Source: Moraxellaceae bacterium AER2_44_116 (GTDB lineage: Bacteria; Pseudomonadota; Gammaproteobacteria; Pseudomonadales; Moraxellaceae). Taken from it: a stretch of 64,000 nucleotides of DNA. The translations under genes were made by a program, and so were the position numbers. Positions 52,817 to 61,256 of the stretch are shown one piece after another (position 1 is the stretch's first letter; the number at the start of each line of letters is the position of its first letter). The stretch spans positions 186,001 to 250,000 of the forward strand of contig VIAD01000005.1 in NCBI GenBank assembly GCA_006546595.1, written 5' to 3'. The notes under the pieces were generated by a model, which had not been told where the DNA came from, did not search any database, and saw only the letters and a list, made by a program, of their open reading frames with translations.

Positions 52817-53866
52817 ATGGCCAATGCATACCTGATTTATTGTCGCGCAGGCTTCGAAAAAGAAGCAGCTCTCGAATTACAGCACTTTGCCGACCAGTAT
52901 GGCTGGCAAGGTTATATCAAAGCGAAGGCCGATAGTGCCTATGTTTTATTCTGTGGTGAAGACTTGCCCGAGACAGGCGATAACGCCCCAAAATGGCGGG
53001 AATTGGTGTTTGCTCGGCAATTATTATTCATCCAAAACGCAGAACCATTACGATTAGAAGCTAACGACCGTATTTCGCCCATTATTGCCGCCTTAGTTGG
53101 CCAAAGTTTTAAAGAGTTGGAGTTAGAAGGCGCAGACACCAATGACGGCAAATCGTTAAGTAACTTTTTTAAGTCGATTACGCCTGCATTAACTTCTGTG
53201 TTGCAAAAACGCGCAATTTTACGGAAAAAATCGCCGAAAAATCTGCATTTATTCTTTTTAGACTCAACGGCTGTATATGTCGGTTATAGCTATGTTGACA
53301 ATAGTTCAACGTGGTCGATGGGTATTCCGCGTTTGCGTTTTCCTAAAGATGCACCGAGTCGTTCAACCTTAAAACTGGAAGAAGCCTTTCATTATTATTT
53401 GGATGAAGAAACTCAACAAAATTGGCTACGCGAAGGTATGACAGGCGTGGATTTGGGCGCAGCCCCTGGTGGATGGACGTGGCAATTAGTGCATAAAGGT
53501 TTGCAAGTGATTGCTATCGATAATGGTGCGATGGATAAAGCGTTAATGCAAACCGGACAAGTTGAGCATTTACGGGTTGATGGTTTTAAATTTCGCCCCG
53601 AACGTAAAGTCAATTGGTTGGTCTGTGACATGATTGAAAGTCCTGCCCGCGTTGCAACCACAATTGCCAGTTGGATTGCTGATGGTGATGCCGAGCGAGC
53701 AATTTTCAATCTCAAACTTCCCATGAAACGCCGTTTTGAAGAACTACAACATTGCAAAGAATTGATGGAAGATATTTTGCAAGATAAGCGCGTGCATTAT
53801 CAGTTGGCGTTTAAGCAGTTGTATCATGATAGAGAAGAAGTCACAGGTTATTTGTATCGACGTTGA
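52817..53866 (+). CDS. rlmM: 23S rRNA (cytidine(2498)-2'-O)-methyltransferase
   Basis: A 349-residue RlmM: an N-terminal THUMP-like domain (IYCRAGFEKEAALELQHFADQYG) and a Rossmann methyltransferase domain with SAM motif GVDLGAAPGGWTWQL, the catalytic lysine region FNLKLPMKRR and WLVCDMIE. It methylates C2498 of 23S rRNA. I use the ATG at 52817, which yields the family N-terminus; an in-frame GTG at 52763 would add 18 poorly conserved residues. It ends with a perfect hairpin at 53871-53894. Confidence 0.96.
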   Translation: MANAYLIYCRAGFEKEAALELQHFADQYGWQGYIKAKADSAYVLFCGEDLPETGDNAPKWRELVFARQLLFIQNAEPLRLEANDRISPIIAALVGQSFKELELEGADTNDGKSLSNFFKSITPALTSVLQKRAILRKKSPKNLHLFFLDSTAVYVGYSYVDNSSTWSMGIPRLRFPKDAPSRSTLKLEEAFHYYLDEETQQNWLREGMTGVDLGAAPGGWTWQLVHKGLQVIAIDNGAMDKALMQTGQVEHLRVDGFKFRPERKVNWLVCDMIESPARVATTIASWIADGDAERAIFNLKLPMKRRFEELQHCKELMEDILQDKRVHYQLAFKQLYHDREEVTGYLYRR

Positions 53867-53870
53867 CAGA

Positions 53871-53894
53871 CTACTGACATAACGCTGTCAGTAG
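53871..53894 (+). terminator. terminator-like hairpin after rlmM
   Basis: CTACTGACA-TAACGC-TGTCAGTAG, a perfect 9-bp stem eight bases after the stop region. The downstream T tract is weak (GTGTTTTA). Confidence 0.5.
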
Positions 53895-53946
53895 CCGAGT
53901 GTTTTAATGGATTTGTTCACTAAACACTCTCAATGGAGCAAATAAC

Positions 53947-54327
53947 ATGACTCAACAACATGCCATTAACTGGTTTGAAATTCCTACCGCTAATTTTGAA
54001 CGTGCGGTGACTTTTTATGAAACACTGTTGGCAACCGCACTTCGACGTGAAGACTGTAGCGGTATGACACTCGCTGTGTTTCCTTATCAGCCAGAACAAG
54101 GGATTGGTGGCGCATTAATTGCGATGCCTGAGTATACGCCCTCGTCTCAAGGTTCTATTTTGTATCTCAATGCGGGTGATAGTTTGTCCGCGACATTAGC
54201 ACGTATTGAAGGTACGGAAGGTAAAGTGACCTTAGCCCCAGTGGCCTTACCCGAAGGTATGGGCTTTTTTGCTCATATCCTAGATAGTGAAGGCAATAAA
54301 ATTGGCTTACATGCGTTACAAGCATAG
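53947..54327 (+). CDS. VOC family protein
   Basis: A 126-residue glyoxalase/bleomycin-resistance-fold (VOC) protein. NWFEIPTANFERAVTFYETLL is the typical first strand and helix, and the second beta-alpha-beta-beta-beta unit ends HILDSEGNKIGLHA with the usual metal-side Glu/His positions. The activity is unknown. GGAG precedes the ATG. It lies 8 bp upstream of a YafY-type regulator on the same strand; this VOC-regulator pair is frequent and suggests the regulator controls the VOC gene in response to a small molecule. Confidence 0.93.
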   Translation: MTQQHAINWFEIPTANFERAVTFYETLLATALRREDCSGMTLAVFPYQPEQGIGGALIAMPEYTPSSQGSILYLNAGDSLSATLARIEGTEGKVTLAPVALPEGMGFFAHILDSEGNKIGLHALQA

Positions 54328-54335
54328 GAGTTAAG

Positions 54336-55064
54336 ATGCGCCGTGCCGACCGCTTGTTTAAAATCGTTCATTATTTACAAGGACGACGTTTAACGACGGC
54401 GGCACAACTCGCGTTATGGTTACAGGTCTCTGAGCGTACTATTTATCGGGATATTCAGGTGTTATCAACATCGGGCGTGCCGATTGAAGGTGAAAGTGGT
54501 GTAGGTTATCGTTTGCGTAAAGAGTTTCATCTTCCACCCATTATGTTTACCGAAGATGAACTGCAAGCCCTGACCATTGGCGCGCGCATGGTAAGCGCAT
54601 GGAGTGGCGACGACTTAGGTGATCATGCCCGTTCAGCATTGGCTAAAATCACTTCGGCCTTGCCTGTCAGCAAACAACACAGTATTGATAGCACGCATTT
54701 ATATGCGCCGATACTGTGTCCGCAACAACGCCAAAACGGCATTACCTTGTTTGATCAAATTCACCAAGCCATCCAATTACAATGGCGTTGTGATGTGTGT
54801 TATTCCGATGCTAAACATCAACCGAGCCAACGTCATATTTGGCCGCTCGCGCTGTATTTTTGGGGTTATACATGGACGCTCGGCGCTTGGTGTGAAGAAC
54901 GGCAAGACTTTCGTAATTTTCGCCTAGATAGAATTCAACAGCTAACCGTATTGTCTGAACATTATCCTGATGAGTCTGGCAAACGGCTGCCAGACTTTGT
55001 TCGACAAATGCAAGAAAACGAGTACAACGTGACTATACGTATTTCACCACAATCGCTTGTCTAG
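54336..55064 (+). CDS. YafY family transcriptional regulator (HTH-WYL)
   Basis: A 242-residue regulator with an N-terminal HTH_11 domain (RRADRLFKIVHYLQGRRLTTAAQLALWLQVSERTIYRDIQ, residues 2-42) and a C-terminal WYL domain in which the core reads HIWPLALYFWGYTWTLGAWCEERQDFRNFRLDRI. WYL domains sense small ligands or nucleic acid ends. GGAG lies just before the ATG. It is co-transcribed with the VOC gene and followed by a terminator. Confidence 0.95.
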   Translation: MRRADRLFKIVHYLQGRRLTTAAQLALWLQVSERTIYRDIQVLSTSGVPIEGESGVGYRLRKEFHLPPIMFTEDELQALTIGARMVSAWSGDDLGDHARSALAKITSALPVSKQHSIDSTHLYAPILCPQQRQNGITLFDQIHQAIQLQWRCDVCYSDAKHQPSQRHIWPLALYFWGYTWTLGAWCEERQDFRNFRLDRIQQLTVLSEHYPDESGKRLPDFVRQMQENEYNVTIRISPQSLV

Positions 55065-55099
55065 AAGTGCCGAATGATTTGTCTCGCCATTAATTACGG

Positions 55100-55126
55100 A
55101 GGGACATAACTCAGTCCCTTTTTTCT
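55100..55126 (+). terminator. terminator after yafY-type regulator
   Basis: AGGGAC-ATAACTCA-GTCCCT followed by TTTTTCT, 35 bp after the stop. Confidence 0.7.
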
Positions 55127-55158
55127 CTATTCCTTTCACCAAGAACCGCTGAGAAACC

Positions 55159-55851
55159 TTACTCCGCTTGGAATATCTGTGGTTGCGATGGGTCTTGATA
55201 TTTTGGATTTGCAACCACCCGTCTATATCCAAGAAGCGAGACATAAGGAGCTCTCGTTTGCATAAAGTTAACTGCCCATACGGGGTCATTGCCACCTGGA
55301 TTAAAATACCCTTCGGTATCGAAGGCTGTTTGACGCTCATTGAGTGGTGTCAATTTCGCCGTAAAATTGGCAGCTTGCATTCTCACAAATGGCGGCTTTA
55401 ACGGCAGATGGTCAGGTAAAGCCTCCCATTTAACCAAGCTATACGGCTGTTTTGAACTCATCGGAAACATAGTAATACGCACGATTGCATCTCTATCGGG
55501 AACGCCCAATGGCGCGTCAAATACCAAATAGACAATCACCTCATGGGCAGAAATTAACTTGATAACTTTGGCGGATTTCATTTGAAAAAACCAACGCGAC
55601 ATGGCGGGAATATCTGCCCCTAGCCGCATTAATGACTCAATAGGTTCATTAATAACGGACTCTACTTTAAATGAGCGAATGGGTTTATCGTCCTCATTTT
55701 TAGTCCATATTTTGATCTTTTGCCGCTGGTCATTTTTCAATAACCGCCATTCATTCTTATTCACCGCACGCAAATCGTCGAGTTCATCAGTGGCTTGCGC
55801 GAATGAGCTACAGAAAAACAAACTTAAAAAAAGCAAGCTGCGAAATTTCAT
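55159..55851 (-). CDS. START domain-containing protein
   Basis: A 230-residue exported protein. The signal peptide (MKFRSLLFLSLFFCSSFAQA) is followed by a START-type lipid-binding fold with IKIWTKNEDDKPIRSFKVESVINEPIE, DIPAMSRWFFQMKSAKVI and YLVFDAPLGVPDRDAIVRI, typical of bacterial periplasmic START proteins. It probably carries a lipid or sterol-like molecule in the periplasm. It stands alone, convergent with the yafY-type gene. The ligand is unknown. Confidence 0.88.
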   Translation of the reverse strand: MKFRSLLFLSLFFCSSFAQATDELDDLRAVNKNEWRLLKNDQRQKIKIWTKNEDDKPIRSFKVESVINEPIESLMRLGADIPAMSRWFFQMKSAKVIKLISAHEVIVYLVFDAPLGVPDRDAIVRITMFPMSSKQPYSLVKWEALPDHLPLKPPFVRMQAANFTAKLTPLNERQTAFDTEGYFNPGGNDPVWAVNFMQTRAPYVSLLGYRRVVANPKYQDPSQPQIFQAE

Positions 55852-55986
55852 AGGTAGTCCTATTTCTGGTTATTATGGGTTTTTTTAAACCGCCTGCTTG
55901 AGTAGCACTAAATATACGACCCTGCCAAATATTACCAACGCCTGATCATATAACCTACATAACAAAAGATACAGCCATAAAAACGA

Positions 55987-56745
55987 TTAAATAGGATTGG
56001 CAATATCCACAAACACATGCTCAATACCTAATTTTTCTGCCAAAAACTCCCCCACTGCTTGCACCCCATAACGCTCCGTCGCATGATGGCCTGCGGCAAA
56101 ATAATGAATCCCAGTCTCACGCGCGGTATGCACCGTTGGCTCAGATATCTCACCACTTAAATAGGCATCACAACCCATCACAACGGCTTGCTCAATAAAA
56201 CCTTGTGCCGCGCCCGTACAAAAACCAATGGTTTTAATGAACTGATTCGCACCTGCAATATGAATCGGTTTTTGGCCTAAAACACGCTCGCATAACGAAC
56301 TAAACTCTTCTGCCAACATTGGCTCATCTAATACCGCAATATTACCGACTTGTTTAGGATTTTCAGGATACAAGGGTTCGGCAATACCCAAACCAAGCTT
56401 TTTAGCTAATTGCACGTTATTGCCTAATTCATGGTGAGCATCCAACGGCAAATGATAAGCCAATAAAGAAATATCATTCATCAATAACGCTTTCAGCCGA
56501 TTTTTTTTCATCCCCACGACACAGGCATTTTCACCTTTCCAAAAATAACCGTGATGCACCAAAATAGCATCCGCTTGTAAGTCAATGGCTGCATCAATCA
56601 GAGCCTGACTCGCGGTAACACCTGTCACTAAACGTTGAATTTGGTCTTTACCTTGCACTTGTAAACCATTCGGGCAATAGTCATTAAATAACTGAGGCTT
56701 AAGTGTGCTTTGTAACAAATCCACAACTTGTCGTAACGAAGCCAT
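55987..56745 (-). CDS. Nif3-like dinuclear metal center hexameric protein
   Basis: A 252-residue Nif3/YbgI family protein. Metal-binding histidines lie in VHHGYFWKG, YHLPLDAHHELGNN and the C-terminal GHHATERYG; NDYCPNGLQVQG opens the fold. It forms a toroidal hexamer with a dinuclear metal site; E. coli YbgI is proposed to act as a GTP cyclohydrolase-type or hydrolase enzyme, but the role is unsettled. It is divergent from the HtrA protease gene, the order seen upstream of hisC in Pseudomonas. Confidence 0.95.
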   Translation of the reverse strand: MASLRQVVDLLQSTLKPQLFNDYCPNGLQVQGKDQIQRLVTGVTASQALIDAAIDLQADAILVHHGYFWKGENACVVGMKKNRLKALLMNDISLLAYHLPLDAHHELGNNVQLAKKLGLGIAEPLYPENPKQVGNIAVLDEPMLAEEFSSLCERVLGQKPIHIAGANQFIKTIGFCTGAAQGFIEQAVVMGCDAYLSGEISEPTVHTARETGIHYFAAGHHATERYGVQAVGEFLAEKLGIEHVFVDIANPI

Positions 56746-56820
56746 GATGATTCCTTGCAGAGTTTAAAATTTTCATTAAATATAATATCTTACTTATCAC
56801 TTCATTAGCAGGACTGATTT

Positions 56821-57999
56821 ATGTCACGCTTTAGCCATGTATCAAGCCTTATGATTGCTTGCAGTTTGGTCACATTATCAGGCTGCCAACCAAAAGAAAA
56901 AGCGGAACAACAAAGCACTCATCCCAATGTCACTATTAGCCAAGAACGGCCATTGACCATTCAAGGCAATGCCAGTGGTGTGGTTTCTTACGCGCCTGCG
57001 GTCAAAGCGGCTGCGCCTGCGGTGGTCAATATATTCACTACCGAAATCATTAAACATAATAATCATCCTTTAATGAACGACCCAATGTTTCGCCGCTTTT
57101 TTGAATTTCACGGCATGAACTCACAAGAATCCGAACCACGCTCTGGTTTAGGCTCGGGTGTTATTGTTTCTAAAGAAGGTTATGTCCTCACCAATAATCA
57201 CGTGGTGGGGAAAGCCAATGAAATTATTGTCGCTTTACAAGATGGCCGCAAAGCCAAAGCCAAAGTGATTGGTACAGATCCCGACAGCGATTTAGCGATT
57301 ATTAAAATAGATTTGAAAGACTTGCCCACCCTGCCCTTTAAAACTACACCGACAGAAGTGGGTGATGTCGTTTTAGCAATAGGCAATCCTTTTGGTGTCG
57401 GCCAAACAGTCACACAAGGTATTGTGTCGGCATTGGGGCGTAATGGTTTAGGCATTAATACCTTTGAAGACTTTATTCAAACCGATGCTGCGATTAACCC
57501 CGGCAACTCTGGCGGCGCGCTAATTGATGTCGCAGGTAACTTAGTTGGTATTAATACCGCGATTTACTCACGCTCAGGCGGCTCAATGGGTATTGGTTTT
57601 GCTATTCCTGCCAAACTCGCGCAATCCGTGATGATAGATATTATTGATCATGGCCAAGTCGTTCGTGGTTGGTTGGGCGTAGAAATCAAACAAGCGAATC
57701 AAAACTTCAATGAAGATGGTTCACTGAATAATAACACCAGCGAAGGCGTAGTAATTGCTGGTGTGGTACGAGGTGGCCCTGCGGCAGAAGGCGGCATTAA
57801 ACCGAATGATGTGATTTTAAGTGTCAACGGCCAAAAAACGAAAAACGACTCAGAGCTAGTGAAAATGATCGCGGGCATCAAACCTGATACCGCTATTAGT
57901 GTTGTCGTCAAACGTGAGAAACAGGAAGTGGAGTTATCGGTGAAAGTCGGCAAACGACCAAAAGTTGAACAGCCTGAGATGAGTGACGAAGAGCAGTAA
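56821..57999 (+). CDS. HtrA-type serine protease, predicted lipoprotein (AlgW/DegS place)
   Basis: A 392-residue trypsin-like protease with one PDZ domain, the DegS/AlgW architecture. The catalytic triad is H127 (TNNHVV), D157 (DSDLAI) and S230 (GNSGG); the PDZ domain spans about 280-376 with RGWLGVEI and GGPAAEGGIKPNDVI. The N-terminus ends in a lipobox LSGC (Cys22) followed by Gln, not the plain membrane anchor of DegS/AlgW, so it is predicted to be lipid-anchored, probably in the outer membrane. It occupies the algW position next to hisC. A role in sigma-E stress signalling would need inner-membrane proximity. Confidence 0.95.
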   Translation: MSRFSHVSSLMIACSLVTLSGCQPKEKAEQQSTHPNVTISQERPLTIQGNASGVVSYAPAVKAAAPAVVNIFTTEIIKHNNHPLMNDPMFRRFFEFHGMNSQESEPRSGLGSGVIVSKEGYVLTNNHVVGKANEIIVALQDGRKAKAKVIGTDPDSDLAIIKIDLKDLPTLPFKTTPTEVGDVVLAIGNPFGVGQTVTQGIVSALGRNGLGINTFEDFIQTDAAINPGNSGGALIDVAGNLVGINTAIYSRSGGSMGIGFAIPAKLAQSVMIDIIDHGQVVRGWLGVEIKQANQNFNEDGSLNNNTSEGVVIAGVVRGGPAAEGGIKPNDVILSVNGQKTKNDSELVKMIAGIKPDTAISVVVKREKQEVELSVKVGKRPKVEQPEMSDEEQ

Positions 58000-58026
58000 A
58001 CCATCTAGCTGTTTAGTTAACAGTCC

Positions 58027-58076
58027 CTTCGACTCCGCTCAGGGAGCATTTATGCGTTGGCTGAGCGGAGTCGAAG
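58027..58076. repeat. CTTCGACTCCGCTCAG inverted repeat, copy 2
   Basis: Perfect 16-bp arms CTTCGACTCCGCTCAG and CTGAGCGGAGTCGAAG around an 18-nt centre, between the convergent protease gene and hisC. It is the same family as 47369-47418. Confidence 0.78.
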
Positions 58077-58105
58077 CCTGATGAAAAGAGAGTACTTTCA
58101 AAAGC

Positions 58106-59161
58106 CTATAAAGCTTTCAACGCCTCAACCAAAGCCTGACTTTCCGCCTCAGTCCCAATCGTAATCCGTAAAAACTGCTCAATACGCGGCAATTTAAAAT
58201 GACGAACAATAATGGCTTTTTCACGTAAAGCAGCGGCAATCTGAACAGCCTCTTTGTGCGGATGACGAGCAAAAACAAAATTCGCGGCGGATGGCAACAC
58301 GTCAAAACCTAAGTCTTTGAGTTGCTGCGCCAATAACTCACGGCCATCAATAATGGCTTGGCAAGTTTGCTGAAAATAAGCTTTATCTTCAAAGGCAGCT
58401 ACGCCACCTACAATCGCTAATTTGTCCATCGGATAGGAGTTAAAGCTATTTTTAACGCGCTCTAAGGCTTCAATTAAATGTGCTTGCCCGACTGCCAAAC
58501 CCACGCGTAAACCTGCTAAAGAACGAGACTTAGACAAGGTTTGAGTCACTAATAATTGCGGATATTGATTGACCAAACTGATGGCAGTTTCACCACCAAA
58601 ATCAATATAAGCTTCATCGACGACAACAACACTATCAGGATTCGCTTGTAGCAAAGTTTCGATTGCTGCTAACGACAACAAACACCCTGTTGGTGCATTG
58701 GGGTTGGGGAAAATAATCCCGCCATTAACATGATGATAATCAGCGACATCAATCTGAAATTGCTCATTAAGTGGAATCGTCCGATAGTCAATTTCATATA
58801 AGCCGCAATAGACTTTATAGAAACTATAGGAAATGTCAGGAAATAAAATCGGCTGTGCTTGCTTAAAAAAGGCTAAAAACACATGCGCCAATACTTCATC
58901 CGAACCATTACCCACAAAGACTTGGCTACTATCAACCGCATAATAATCGGCAATGGCTTTTTTCAATGCGCTCGCATCAGGATCAGGATATAAACGTAAA
59001 CTATCATTCACCGCTGCATGTATTGCCTCAAAAACTTTCGGTGATGGCGGATACGGATTTTCATTGGTATTGAGTTTAACCAAATTGGCAACTTTCGGTT
59101 GTTCACCTGGAACATAAGGAACAAGTCCACGAACGACAGGACTCCAATAGTGCTGACTCAT
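58106..59161 (-). CDS. hisC: histidinol-phosphate aminotransferase
   Basis: A 351-residue PLP aminotransferase that makes histidinol phosphate from imidazole-acetol phosphate. KLNTNENPYPPSP near the start, GNGSDEV for phosphate binding, PNPNAPTG, DEAYIDFGG and the Schiff-base lysine K211 (TLSKSRSLAGLRVG) are all present. It lies 38 bp below hisD in the hisG-hisD-hisC array. It is the last gene of the minus-strand cluster. Confidence 0.98.
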   Translation of the reverse strand: MSQHYWSPVVRGLVPYVPGEQPKVANLVKLNTNENPYPPSPKVFEAIHAAVNDSLRLYPDPDASALKKAIADYYAVDSSQVFVGNGSDEVLAHVFLAFFKQAQPILFPDISYSFYKVYCGLYEIDYRTIPLNEQFQIDVADYHHVNGGIIFPNPNAPTGCLLSLAAIETLLQANPDSVVVVDEAYIDFGGETAISLVNQYPQLLVTQTLSKSRSLAGLRVGLAVGQAHLIEALERVKNSFNSYPMDKLAIVGGVAAFEDKAYFQQTCQAIIDGRELLAQQLKDLGFDVLPSAANFVFARHPHKEAVQIAAALREKAIIVRHFKLPRIEQFLRITIGTEAESQALVEALKAL

Positions 59162-59199
59162 GCTGTACTCTCAATCACAATGACATTAATTTTGAAGAA

Positions 59200-60510
59200 T
59201 TAGTCTTGAAAACGATATTCGGCGGAACGCGCATGCGCCGTCAAACTTTCACCACGCGCTAATACCGAAGCCACACGCGCTAAATGATCTGCGCCTTGAG
59301 CCGAGCAATAAATCACACTCGAACGTTTTTGAAAGTCGTAAACACCGAGCGGTGACGAAAAACGTGCTGTTCCCGAAGTTGGCAACACATGATTCGGCCC
59401 TGCGCAATAATCACCCAAAGCTTCAGGGGTAAAACGCCCCATAAAAATTGCTCCTGCATGGCGAATATGCGGCAACAATGCCTCAGGATTTTCTACGGAT
59501 AATTCTAAATGCTCAGGCGCAATACGATTGATTAACTCAAGTGCTTGTTGCTCACTTTCAACCTGAATTAATGCCGCCCGATTACTTAATGAGACACGAG
59601 CAATATTGGCACGCTCTAAACTAGGTAACAGTTTATCCAGCGAAGCCTCAACCGCATCCAAATAAGTACCGTCATGACTAATTAAAATCGCCTGTGCTTC
59701 TTCATCATGTTCTGCTTGCGACAGCAAATCCATGGCAATCCAATCAGGTGAGGTTTTACCATCACAATAAATCAAAATTTCTGACGGCCCTGCAATCATA
59801 TCAATGCCAACTTGACCAAACACTAATCGTTTAGCGGTTGCCACATAACTGTTTCCCGGGCCAACAATTTTATCGACTTTGGGAATGCTTTCTGTGCCAT
59901 AGGCCAATGCCGCCACCGCTTGCGCGCCGCCAACGGTAAAGACTTTATCGACACCTGCTAAATAAGCTGCCGCCAACACCAGTTGATTCACTTCGCCACG
60001 CGGCGTTGGTACACACATAATCACTTCGGCTACACCCGCCACTTTCGCAGGAATAGCATTCATTAATACCGATGATGGATAACTTGCTTTACCACCGGGG
60101 ACATAAATTCCCACACGGTCTAACGGCGTAATTTGTTGACCTAAAATCGTGCCATCAACCTCTTGGTATTGCCATGAGACTTGCACTTGTTTTTGGTGAT
60201 AATAACGCACACGCTCTGCGGCGACAGATAAGGCTTCGCGCTGTTCATCGCCTAAACCTTCATACGCAGCTAATAACTGCTCTGGCAAGATGGTTAATGC
60301 GGAAAACTGACTGGCAGTGACTTGGTCAAAACGACGAGTGTAATCTAGCACCGCACTATCGCCCTGCTGTTTGACGCGCGCCAAAATATCACTCACCGTT
60401 TGCTGCAATTGGTGATCATTAACCGATTCCCATGCTAATAACGAGTTGAGTTGCGTCGAAAAATCAGCATCTTGGATGGTTAAGCGGCGTATGGTAACCG
60501 TGTTTTTCAC
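59200..60510 (-). CDS. hisD: histidinol dehydrogenase
   Basis: A 436-residue zinc- and NAD-dependent enzyme oxidising histidinol to histidine. VGIYVPGGKASYPSSVLMNAIPAKVAGV, GPGNSYVATAKRLVFGQVGIDMIAGPSE, APEHLEL and GPNHVLPTSGTARF (catalytic and zinc His/Glu regions) are intact. The start is GTG with no strong ribosome-binding site. It lies 107 bp after hisG and before hisC. Confidence 0.98.
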   Translation of the reverse strand: MKNTVTIRRLTIQDADFSTQLNSLLAWESVNDHQLQQTVSDILARVKQQGDSAVLDYTRRFDQVTASQFSALTILPEQLLAAYEGLGDEQREALSVAAERVRYYHQKQVQVSWQYQEVDGTILGQQITPLDRVGIYVPGGKASYPSSVLMNAIPAKVAGVAEVIMCVPTPRGEVNQLVLAAAYLAGVDKVFTVGGAQAVAALAYGTESIPKVDKIVGPGNSYVATAKRLVFGQVGIDMIAGPSEILIYCDGKTSPDWIAMDLLSQAEHDEEAQAILISHDGTYLDAVEASLDKLLPSLERANIARVSLSNRAALIQVESEQQALELINRIAPEHLELSVENPEALLPHIRHAGAIFMGRFTPEALGDYCAGPNHVLPTSGTARFSSPLGVYDFQKRSSVIYCSAQGADHLARVASVLARGESLTAHARSAEYRFQD

Positions 60511-60617
60511 AAGTATTAATCCGTATAGGCAAAGATGAAAAGCGATTAGCTTGAGAGAAGAAAACTACGACAAAACGGGCGAGCACTTCAATCACACAAG
60601 TACTCGTCAAGCAATTT

Positions 60618-61256
60618 TTATACCCTTGATTGCTCTACCGCATGACTTAATTGCTGCAACAAAGGCTGTATTAAATCGGCTTTACGTTTAAAACTGGCTT
60701 TATTGACAATTAAACGCGAAGAAATATGCGCGATTAATTCCAACGGCTCTAAACCATTCTCAACCAGTGTTTTACCCGTATCAACCACATCAACAATACG
60801 ATCGGCCAAACCCATTAACGGCGCTAACTCCATTGAACCGTAAAGTTTAATGACTTCAACTTGCTCGCCTTTTTCAGCGTAGTATTGTTTCGCTAAATTG
60901 ACAAATTTAGTGGCAATCCGCAAACGGCCATGCACAGCGGGAGCATTCACTTTTCCTGCCACCATTAAACGGCATTTGGCGATGTTTAAATCTAAAGGCT
61001 CGTAAACACCACTCGCACCATGTTCCATTAACACGTCTTTGCCAGCAACACCAACATCAGCCGCTCCATTTTCGACATAAGTCGGGACATCAGTGGCACG
61101 AATAATGACTATTTGTACTTGCGGATGAGTGGTCGGGAAAATCAGTTTCCGACTTTTTTCAGGGTCTTCCAATAACTCAATGCCCGCTACTTTTAATAAC
61201 GGGAGAGTGTCTTTTAAAATGCGTCCTTTCGATAAAGCAATAATCAACTGCGACAT
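60618..61256 (-). CDS. hisG: ATP phosphoribosyltransferase, short form
   Basis: A 212-residue HisG(S), the short form lacking the C-terminal histidine-binding domain. It catalyses the first, committed step of histidine synthesis. ALSKGRILKDTLPLL, GAADVGVAGKDVLMEHG and VDVVDTGKTLVENGLEPLE (PRPP loop) are visible. Short forms need the HisZ regulatory partner for activity and feedback; hisZ is not in the window. The start codon directly abuts the murA stop. Confidence 0.98.
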   Translation of the reverse strand: MSQLIIALSKGRILKDTLPLLKVAGIELLEDPEKSRKLIFPTTHPQVQIVIIRATDVPTYVENGAADVGVAGKDVLMEHGASGVYEPLDLNIAKCRLMVAGKVNAPAVHGRLRIATKFVNLAKQYYAEKGEQVEVIKLYGSMELAPLMGLADRIVDVVDTGKTLVENGLEPLELIAHISSRLIVNKASFKRKADLIQPLLQQLSHAVEQSRV

